This document shows, piece by piece, positions 1 to 5,386 of a stretch of DNA of 7,597 nucleotides. Position 1 is the first letter of the stretch; the number at the start of each line of letters is the position of its first letter. This DNA is from Patescibacteria group bacterium. Lineage in GTDB: Bacteria; Patescibacteriota; Minisyncoccia; Phycocordibacterales; UBA2100. The notes under the pieces are model-generated. The model saw nothing but the letters and a program-made list of their open reading frames with translations. It did no database searches and had not been told where the DNA came from. The stretch covers positions 1 to 7,597 of the forward strand of contig WFWK01000013.1 of assembly GCA_015491135.1 (NCBI GenBank). The letters are read 5' to 3'. A program made the position numbers and the translations under genes.

Positions 1-2
1 GT

Positions 3-2036
3 AAAATCAGCCTTTTGAAAAATATCGGGGTTTTGCTCTCTTTTGTTTTGGGTTTGACCTTGATTGAAATGCTTGCGGAGGGTCACGGTGGGGTAGTCGG
101 AGCGTTTCTTGCAAAACCCGTTATTTGGGCCTTTGACAAAGTAGCCGGAGGTATAGTGGTCTTTGCCGGATTTCTTGCATCTTTGCTTTTGATTTTTGAC
201 ACTCACCCGAAAGATGCTTTTCCGTCTTTGCTTGCTCTGCGCAAAAAGCTCAAAACTTTGTTTGAAAACGAAAAGCAGACTTTGGATGAAAAAGAAGAGC
301 AAGTGATTGAAAAAGCGACACAGTCGGCAAAACCGGAAAAACAAACTTCCTCTGTAGCTCCGGTTGAAACGGTAAAAAAGAATGTTGAGAAAATAGTTGA
401 CTTTACTAAATCCAAAGAAAAAGACTTGTTTGACAGTTTAACTGTTAAGCAAAATTTTGGAAAGTATACTCCTCCCCCACTTTCTATATTGAGAAAAGAT
501 GCCGGCAAGCCATCTGTTGGAGATATAAAAGCCAGGGCCAATGCAATTAAAAGAACTTTGCTTAATTTCAATATCTCCGTTGAGATGGATGAAGTATCAA
601 TCGGACCTACAGTTACTCGCTATGCGCTAAAGCCGGCAGAAGGGGTTAAGTTAAACAGAATAGTGTCTCTGCAGAGCAATTTGGAGTTAGCTCTCGCCGC
701 CTCTCCCATAAGAATTGAAGCGCCAATTCCGGGTAAGTCTTTGGTTGGAATTGAGGTGCCAAATCAAGCAAAGGCCACACTGGGGCTCGCCTCCCTTTTG
801 GGTCACCCGGATTTTCAAAGAAGTGAGCAACCACTGCTTGTAGCCTTGGGTAGAGACATCTCGGGCAAACCGCAATATGCCAACCTTGCCAAAATGCCTC
901 ACTTGCTTATTGCCGGAGCAACCGGTGCCGGAAAATCTGTCACCATACATGACTTGGTTGTAAGCCTGCTTTACAGAAACTCACCGGAGAAAATGCGAAT
1001 CGTCATGGTAGACCCAAAAAGGGTTGAGCTTACCCTCTACAATGGAATACCGCATTTGATGCTTCCTGTTGTCACCGACCCTAAAAAAGCTCTGCAACTT
1101 TTGCGCTGGCTTACAAAAGAAATGGAAAGAAGGTATGACATTCTGGAGAAAAACAAAGTACGAGATATTTCTTCTTATCACAAAAACATATATGAGAAGG
1201 GTGTAAAAAATGAAAACGGAGACGAGCCCGAGTCAATGCCTTATATAGTCGCCTTCTTGGACGAGCTTTCAGATTTAATGCAAGCTTATCCGCGCGAGCT
1301 GGAAGCTGCGATTGTGCGTCTTGCGCAAATGAGCCGTGCCGTGGGAATTCACTTGGTACTTTCAACACAGAGGCCGAGTGTTAAAGTTATCACCGGATTG
1401 ATAAAAGCAAACGTTCCCGCAAGAATCGCTCTGCAGGTTGCCAGCCAAGTTGACTCAAGAACAATTCTTGACATGGGAGGCGCCGAGAAGCTCTTGGGCG
1501 CCGGAGATATGCTTTTCACCTCCGGTGAGATGAGCAAACCAAAACGTATTCAGGCACCATACATTTCAGAGGACGAAGTGAAAAAAATCGTCTCCTATCT
1601 TAAAAAACAATATGAAGGAGAGCTCTCCGATACCATTGATCTTGAAGAAGTAGCAAAAAGTGATGCAACATTTGTGGGTAATATTTCATCTGATGAAGAT
1701 GATGACCCTCTGTTTGAACAAGCCAAAGAGATAGTTGTAAGCGCCGGGAAAGCCTCAACCACCTATATTCAAAGAAAGTTGCGTGTAGGCTATGCTCGCG
1801 CGGCGCGAATTATGGATTTACTTGAAGAGAAAGGGGTTGTGGGACCGGCCGAAGGTAGCAAACCGAGAGCTGTACTTATAAAACCGGAGGATGCTTTTGA
1901 CGAAAACGAAATGGTGGAAGATGGCGAAAATGGCTCTGCAAGTACAAGCGTCCTGGAGGATAACGATAGTGTAGAGCTTATAGACAATGAAAATGTAACT
2001 GAAGATTATGTTTCCAACGAATACAACAGTAAATAA
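3..2036 (+). CDS. ftsK: DNA translocase FtsK/SpoIIIE, 5'-truncated
   Basis: Hexameric ATP-driven double-stranded DNA pump at the division septum, used to clear and segregate chromosome termini. The frame is open to the left window edge, so the N-terminus is cut off. A TTG at 15 is available but probably internal, because only the last two of the usual four membrane helices are visible (about residues 4-21 and 44-62, counted from that TTG). A Lys/Glu-rich linker (about 70-150) follows, then the alpha domain (about 151-270) and the RecA-like motor. Walker A is GATGAGKS at 301-308, Walker B is FLDEL with Asp416/Glu417, and STQRP lies at 450-454. The C-terminal winged-helix gamma domain (about 564-630) keeps the QRKLRVGYARAAR element that reads KOPS-type DNA in the family. 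An acidic tail of about 45 residues ends the protein. The 3' end overlaps the next gene by 29 bp. Family assignment is very secure. Confidence 0.96.
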   Translation, partial: KISLLKNIGVLLSFVLGLTLIEMLAEGHGGVVGAFLAKPVIWAFDKVAGGIVVFAGFLASLLLIFDTHPKDAFPSLLALRKKLKTLFENEKQTLDEKEEQVIEKATQSAKPEKQTSSVAPVETVKKNVEKIVDFTKSKEKDLFDSLTVKQNFGKYTPPPLSILRKDAGKPSVGDIKARANAIKRTLLNFNISVEMDEVSIGPTVTRYALKPAEGVKLNRIVSLQSNLELALAASPIRIEAPIPGKSLVGIEVPNQAKATLGLASLLGHPDFQRSEQPLLVALGRDISGKPQYANLAKMPHLLIAGATGAGKSVTIHDLVVSLLYRNSPEKMRIVMVDPKRVELTLYNGIPHLMLPVVTDPKKALQLLRWLTKEMERRYDILEKNKVRDISSYHKNIYEKGVKNENGDEPESMPYIVAFLDELSDLMQAYPRELEAAIVRLAQMSRAVGIHLVLSTQRPSVKVITGLIKANVPARIALQVASQVDSRTILDMGGAEKLLGAGDMLFTSGEMSKPKRIQAPYISEDEVKKIVSYLKKQYEGELSDTIDLEEVAKSDATFVGNISSDEDDDPLFEQAKEIVVSAGKASTTYIQRKLRVGYARAARIMDLLEEKGVVGPAEGSKPRAVLIKPEDAFDENEMVEDGENGSASTSVLEDNDSVELIDNENVTEDYVSNEYNSK

Positions 2037-2391
2037 AATAATCTTTGTTTTGATTGTTTTGATTGTTTTTGTCTACGGCGCTATGCGCGGGTATGACATA
2101 CTCTCCGGTCCTCAGCTTTTCATTGATGTGCCGGAGGATGGCGTGGTAAGAGTAAACAGTCAGCTTGTAACCATAACCGGAGTTGCCAAAAATGTTGTCA
2201 AATTCAGCGTAAACGGCAAAGAGCTTTTTTTAGATACCGATGGCAAATTCTCCCACACCCTTCTTTTGGCTCCGGGGGTAAATTATCTAAACTTTGAAGC
2301 TCAAGACAAATTCGGCAAGGTTAAAAAACAAACCGTTACTTTAGTTTATAAAGAAGAAAAGAAAGAAAATAACAAGAAACAAAAACAGTAA
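2008..2391 (+). CDS. Small membrane-anchored protein with one bacterial Ig-like domain
   Basis: A 127-residue protein whose exact function I do not recognise. Residues 10-26 (KIIFVLIVLIVFVYGAM) form one membrane anchor with a short N-terminus. Residues about 35-115 alternate in the manner of a beta-sandwich: a PQLFIDVPEDG opening, a VTITGVAKNVVKFSVNGKEL hairpin and a LAPGVNYLNFEAQDKFG turn. This resembles the Ig-like domains related to glucodextranase domain B found in many bacterial surface proteins. The tail after 115 is highly charged (Lys/Glu/Asn). The ATG at 2008 lies inside the end of ftsK in another frame (29-bp overlap), which suggests translational coupling. The next in-frame ATG (2083) would delete the anchor, so 2008 is preferred. 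No clear ribosome binding site precedes it. An accessory cell-envelope role beside FtsK is inference from position only. Confidence 0.82.
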   Translation: MFPTNTTVNKIIFVLIVLIVFVYGAMRGYDILSGPQLFIDVPEDGVVRVNSQLVTITGVAKNVVKFSVNGKELFLDTDGKFSHTLLLAPGVNYLNFEAQDKFGKVKKQTVTLVYKEEKKENNKKQKQ

Positions 2392-2400
2392 CGCTCTGTT

Positions 2401-2427
2401 TTGTCAATGTATCTTGTATGCTAAACT
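2401..2427 (+). promoter_or_regulatory. Candidate sigma70-type extended -10 promoter for recA
   Basis: TTGTCA at 2401-2406 could act as -35. TGCTAAACT at 2419-2427 reads as an extended -10 (TG, one base, then TAAACT). The spacer is 15 bp, which is short, but an extended -10 tolerates a weak -35. Initiation near 2434 would give a leader of about 33 nt before the recA ATG. The site lies in the only sizeable gap between the ftsK pair and recA. No LexA-type operator was recognised. Confidence 0.4.
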
Positions 2428-2466
2428 AGTTGTATATCAATTAAAAGGCGAGCTTCGCAAAAGCGT

Positions 2467-3507
2467 ATGACAAAAAAAACAAAGACAAAAAAAGAAAACA
2501 AAAAAGAAAAGAAAGATACTGCATCAAAACTTGATAAGGCAAAGGTGGCGATTGACTCCATAAGAAGTCAATTTGGTGATGATGCGATAATGACTCTTGG
2601 TGAACAGTCAAAAGTTGATGTAGATGTCATTCCCACAGGCTCAATCGGGGTTGACTGGGCACTCGGTGTGGGCGGTTTTCCAAGGGGGCGTATCATTGAG
2701 ATTTTCGGACCTGAAAGCTCAGGTAAAACAACCCTTACCCTCCATGCGGTGGCAGAAGCACAGAAGAAAGGAGGCGTTTGCGCGTTTATAGATGCAGAGC
2801 ATGCGCTTGACCCTGAGTATGCAAAAAAAATCGGTGTCAAAACAGATGAGCTTTTAATTTCTCAACCGGATACCGGAGAGCAAGCGCTGGAGATAGTTGA
2901 AAGTCTTGTACGTTCCGGAGAAATTGATTTGATAGTCGTAGACTCTGTAGCGGCGCTTACTCCAAAAGATGAAATAGAAGGAGAGATGGGAGCGCAACAC
3001 GTTGGGAAACAAGCAAGATTGATGAGCCAAGCCTTGCGCAAACTCACAGCTATAACAGCAAAAAGCAAAACCGTGGTTATCTTTATTAACCAAATACGAA
3101 TGCAAATCGGGGTTATGTTTGGAAACCCTGAAACTACCCCCGGAGGTAAAGCCCTCAAGTTTTATACATCGGTGCGACTGGACATTCGCAGGATAGCGCA
3201 AATTAAAAAAGGTACGGAAGTTAAAGGTGGCAGACACAGAGTAAAAGTTGTGAAAAACAAAGTCGCTCCCCCATTTAGGGTTGCGGAGTTTGACCTTTTG
3301 TACAATGAGGGAATCTCACGTGAAGGTGAGCTTTTGGCGCTTGGGGAGAAATTCGGACTTGTTAAAAAATCAGGCGCTTCATACTCATATGGGGAACACA
3401 AACTGGGAAGAGGCTATGATGCGGCGCGAACTTTCTTGCAAGAGAATAAAAAAGTGGCAAATGAACTGTTAAAGGAAATTAAAAAAGCTCTAAAAGAACA
3501 AGCTTGA
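2467..3507 (+). CDS. recA: Recombinase RecA
   Basis: ATP-dependent strand-exchange protein that forms filaments on single-stranded DNA for recombination and repair. The core is canonical: Walker A GPESSGKT at 81-88 (Lys87), FIDAEHALDP with catalytic Glu111, Walker B with Asp159, loop L1 around EIEGEMGAQHVGKQARLMSQ, and loop L2 with NPETTPGGKALKFY. These positions sit 15 residues later than in E. coli RecA because the N-terminus has a very Lys-rich extension (residues 3-16). The C-terminus ends in a basic helix (KEIKKALKEQA) and lacks the acidic tail of E. coli RecA. The stop is TGA. The ATG at 2467 is the only sensible start. A weak AAGGCGAG about 16 nt upstream can partly fold with TCGC, so it is a poor ribosome binding site. 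efp follows 23 bp later with no terminator between, so the two are probably co-transcribed. Confidence 0.98.
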   Translation: MTKKTKTKKENKKEKKDTASKLDKAKVAIDSIRSQFGDDAIMTLGEQSKVDVDVIPTGSIGVDWALGVGGFPRGRIIEIFGPESSGKTTLTLHAVAEAQKKGGVCAFIDAEHALDPEYAKKIGVKTDELLISQPDTGEQALEIVESLVRSGEIDLIVVDSVAALTPKDEIEGEMGAQHVGKQARLMSQALRKLTAITAKSKTVVIFINQIRMQIGVMFGNPETTPGGKALKFYTSVRLDIRRIAQIKKGTEVKGGRHRVKVVKNKVAPPFRVAEFDLLYNEGISREGELLALGEKFGLVKKSGASYSYGEHKLGRGYDAARTFLQENKKVANELLKEIKKALKEQA

Positions 3508-3530
3508 TTTTTAGCAGATAACAATTGGAT

Positions 3531-4094
3531 ATGCTCTCATACACAGAATTAAAACCCGGAAAAGTTATTGTAATTGACGATGAGCCGTGTGAGATTGTCT
3601 GGAGCAGTGGCATTGTCAAAAAACAACGCCAAAAACCTCACAATACGGTTAAGATGAAAAACCTTGTAACCGGCGCTACACTTGAGAAAACTTTCACGCA
3701 AGCCGATAAAATAGAAGAAGCCGAGTTGGACAAAAAACCGCTTAAGTTTATCTACGCTGCTCGTGGAAAAGCCGTTTTTGCAAATCCTGACAACCCAAAA
3801 GAGCGTTTTGAGTTTAGCCAGGAGGAATTGCAAGATAAGCTTTTGTATATTAAAGAAGGAGCAGTGATTGATGCACTTTTGTTTGACGATGAGATTATCG
3901 GATTTAAGTTGCCGATAAAAGTTGATCTGGAAGTTGTTGAAGCTCCTCCAAACATAAAAGGCAACACAGCTCAAGGAGGAACAAAAACGGTTGTGGTTGA
4001 AACCGGCCTGAAAGTGACAACTCCTCTGTTTATAGAAGTGGGAGATATAATTCGTGTTAATACCGAAACTGGAGAATACACCGAGCGTGTGTAA
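3531..4094 (+). CDS. efp: Translation elongation factor P
   Basis: EF-P binds between the ribosomal P and E sites and relieves stalling at consecutive prolines. The 187-residue product has the three beta-barrel domains: KOW-like domain I (about 1-65), an OB-fold domain II with KRFIYA-like and FANPDNPKERFEF segments, and an OB-fold domain III ending in the signature PLFIEVGDIIRVNTETGEY. I start at the ATG at 3531. A TTG two codons earlier (3525) is also open, and an in-frame stop at 3519 rules out anything longer. The domain I tip loop reads VKKQRQKPHNTVKMKNL. Aligned on the VK(L/M)(R/K)NL strand, Arg33 falls where E. coli has the modified Lys34, and the PGKG motif is missing. No Shine-Dalgarno is seen. 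The gene lies 23 bp after recA and 10 bp before the transglycosylase. Confidence 0.96.
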   Translation: MLSYTELKPGKVIVIDDEPCEIVWSSGIVKKQRQKPHNTVKMKNLVTGATLEKTFTQADKIEEAELDKKPLKFIYAARGKAVFANPDNPKERFEFSQEELQDKLLYIKEGAVIDALLFDDEIIGFKLPIKVDLEVVEAPPNIKGNTAQGGTKTVVVETGLKVTTPLFIEVGDIIRVNTETGEYTERV

Positions 4095-4104
4095 TAATAT
4101 ACGC

Positions 4105-5031
4105 ATGTTTGGCTCTGAAAATGGACAAAATATAAACAGAAGACAATTCTTAAAACTTGCAGGGGCTACGGTAGCCTCAACCTCTCTCCCCTCTTTGGAG
4201 GCACACGCCGAGAATAAATATCTAAAAGAGATAATAGAACAGCTTCAGCCAAATAGAGAGGCAATTGTTGATTTGACCAACAAAATAGCAAGAGATAAAT
4301 GGAACGATCAAACTTTAAGAAAAAGAATGCTTCAGCCTCTTGACGAGCTTGACGGACAGACAATACCTGAGTACGCAACAATCTACGGAATGGAGCCGTT
4401 TTTTGAAGCTACAAAAACAAAAAATAAAACCGTCTCTGAAATGAACATGCTCTATGTTACAGGAAGGCAGTTACCAGGAATTTTAATTCAAGAGAGTACT
4501 CTGAATCCAAATGCCAAAAGCGCCGATGGCGCAGTTGGCCTTGGGCAAATTACAGACATTGCCTATAAAGATACGATGCGCCACGCTCCGGTTGTTTCAA
4601 CCTTTTTTGCAAAAGCAACAAACAGAGACCCACGTTTTTTTGTTAAACCGTCAATGGAGCTTGCCCGCACTCACCTACAACAGAATATGGCAAAATATAT
4701 TGAAAAAGATGTAAATGCTCTGGCGGATAAATTTAATTTGGGTGAAGGTGTCAAAGGTTCTCTTTGGGGGCTTTTGGCAGTAAATTCCTACAATGCAGGG
4801 CCCACTCCCATAAGAGCGATAATAAGAGCATACACAAAGCGTGGCATATTTCCCAACAGCGACCCTACCGCAACCGAGATAATGGCAGATATGGCTAAGT
4901 TTGGCTATCAAAACAGGCAAAACATAGAGGGGGCACAGATTTATGGAGAAGATGCGGCAACTTATGTATTTTTGGTGCTTGGTTCAACAAAAGCTTCCGA
5001 CAAAGCACGCTCGCTTTTGCGCGAGGTTTAA
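4105..5031 (+). CDS. Tat-signal lytic transglycosylase (SLT-type domain)
   Basis: A predicted exported muramidase-like enzyme that cleaves glycan strands of peptidoglycan. With the ATG at 4105 the product is 308 residues. The N-terminus has a textbook twin-arginine motif, NRRQFLK (Arg12-Arg13), a hydrophobic stretch and an AHA|EN cleavage site after Ala35; there is no lipobox Cys. The SLT-like fold is shown by IQES with the likely catalytic Glu130, NPNAKSADGAVGLGQIT (134-150) in place of the family's NPxAxSxxGAxGLxQ, and NSYNAGP (227-233). A helical region at 36-110 precedes the catalytic core and its role is unknown. In-frame GTGs at 4054 and 4087 are open and would overlap efp, but they merely lengthen the region before the Tat motif. 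The gene is probably last in the recA-efp transcript, because a terminator starts 1 bp after its stop. The fold call is firm; the exact transglycosylase family is not. Confidence 0.88.
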   Translation: MFGSENGQNINRRQFLKLAGATVASTSLPSLEAHAENKYLKEIIEQLQPNREAIVDLTNKIARDKWNDQTLRKRMLQPLDELDGQTIPEYATIYGMEPFFEATKTKNKTVSEMNMLYVTGRQLPGILIQESTLNPNAKSADGAVGLGQITDIAYKDTMRHAPVVSTFFAKATNRDPRFFVKPSMELARTHLQQNMAKYIEKDVNALADKFNLGEGVKGSLWGLLAVNSYNAGPTPIRAIIRAYTKRGIFPNSDPTATEIMADMAKFGYQNRQNIEGAQIYGEDAATYVFLVLGSTKASDKARSLLREV

Positions 5032-5061
5032 CAAAAACCCTCGCTTGCGCGAGGGTTTTTG
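5032..5061. terminator. Bidirectional intrinsic terminator between convergent genes
   Basis: A perfect 13-bp inverted repeat, CAAAAACCCTCGC (5032-5044) against GCGAGGGTTTTTG (5049-5061), with loop TTGC. The GC-rich core is flanked by five A on one side and five T on the other, so RNA from either strand ends in a hairpin followed by a U run. It begins 1 bp after the transglycosylase stop (+) and lies 16 bp beyond the rpsR stop (-). Confidence 0.93.
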
Positions 5062-5077
5062 TTTGCCTATAACTTTA

Positions 5078-5278
5078 TTACTCAGAGATAATATATGGAA
5101 GAAGTCCCATGTATCTTGCGCGCTTTATTGCGCGAGCAACATCACGTTGATGCTTGGCTGTAAGTTGAGTGAAGCGTCTTGGACGAATTCTTCCGTACGG
5201 ATCTAAAAATCTCTTTAGGATTGCTACATCCTTGTAATCTATATATTTTATTCCGTGTTGTCTAAAAAAATCTGCCAT
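5078..5278 (-). CDS. rpsR: 30S ribosomal protein S18
   Basis: S18 pairs with S6 on the platform of the small ribosomal subunit, contacting 16S rRNA. The 66-residue product carries the family core IDYKDVAILKRFLDPYGRIRPRR and TAKHQRDVARAIKRARYMGLLPY. It is about ten residues shorter than typical S18 because the basic N-terminal arm is reduced to MADFFRQHGIKY, with no Cys. The ATG is firm: an in-frame TAA sits two codons upstream. The sequence before the start is AAAAATAAATT, with no Shine-Dalgarno. The usual neighbours rpsF and ssb are absent from the adjacent positions; a large surface-protein gene lies upstream instead. Expression most likely comes from its own promoter at 5340-5368, with the bidirectional hairpin as terminator. 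Confidence 0.96.
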   Translation of the reverse strand: MADFFRQHGIKYIDYKDVAILKRFLDPYGRIRPRRFTQLTAKHQRDVARAIKRARYMGLLPYIISE

Positions 5279-5333
5279 AATTTATTTTTGTGGTGGTGGA
5301 ACTAAGTTGCGCGCCGACCAACGCGCACACCAC
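5279..5333 (-). promoter_or_regulatory. Structured 5' leader of rpsR, candidate S18/S6 autoregulatory site
   Basis: The predicted leader of about 55 nt can fold into a two-part hairpin. The inner stem pairs TGCGCG (5327-5322) with CGCGCA (5313-5308). An outer stem pairs GTGGTG (5333-5328) with CACCAC (5298-5293 or 5295-5290), leaving an unpaired ACTTAGTT-like side. A CCG triplet sits at 5335-5333, right at the predicted transcript start. S6:S18 complexes are known to bind an rRNA-like hairpin with a CCG element in rpsF leaders of other bacteria. That this is such a site is inference. There is no T run, so it does not look like a terminator. Confidence 0.4.
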
Positions 5334-5339
5334 GGCTAA

Positions 5340-5368
5340 ACTATAATAAATACGCGATTAAAATGCAA
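5340..5368 (-). promoter_or_regulatory. Sigma70-type promoter for rpsR
   Basis: On the minus strand, TTGCAT (5368-5363) and TATAGT (5345-5340) are separated by exactly 17 bp. Initiation is expected near 5333, about 55 nt before the rpsR ATG. The site lies entirely in the gap between the surface-protein stop and rpsR. Confidence 0.7.
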
Positions 5369-5386
5369 GCGCTTTGGTTGTTTAGT

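Noticed and set aside
15..17. TTG at 15 as the true start of FtsK
   Set aside because: The frame is open upstream to the window edge and two of the family's usual four membrane helices would be missing, so the gene most likely begins outside the window.
2854..3237. Antisense open frames across recA and similar ones across ftsK and the surface-protein gene
   Set aside because: All lie opposite well-supported genes and show no motif; they are the expected by-product of codon bias.
3505..3507. UGA as a sense codon (Gly recoding seen in Gracilibacteria and Absconditabacteria)
   Set aside because: The TGA ends recA exactly where the family ends, and reading through would add only a 14-residue run with no similarity before the next stop.
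3506..3526. Resemblance to the E. coli lac operator (17 of 21 positions, including GATAACAATT) between recA and efp
   Set aside because: There is no LacI-type gene or sugar operon context, the left half is the poorer match, and the site overlaps the recA stop and a TTG codon. I treat it as a chance A/T-rich similarity.
4087..4104. TAATAAT-rich stretch as a promoter for the transglycosylase gene
   Set aside because: No -35-like sequence occurs 16-18 bp upstream, and the 10-bp gap after efp fits co-transcription better.
3549..4106. A 185-codon open frame antisense to efp
   Set aside because: It lies opposite a strongly conserved EF-P gene, its translation is rich in Phe, Cys, Ser and Asn without any domain, and it has no start-site support.
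5364..5381. CAAAGCGCTTG inverted repeat as a terminator after the surface-protein gene
   Set aside because: The stem is only about 4 bp with no proper loop and no T run directly after it; the region is better explained as the rpsR -35 neighbourhood.
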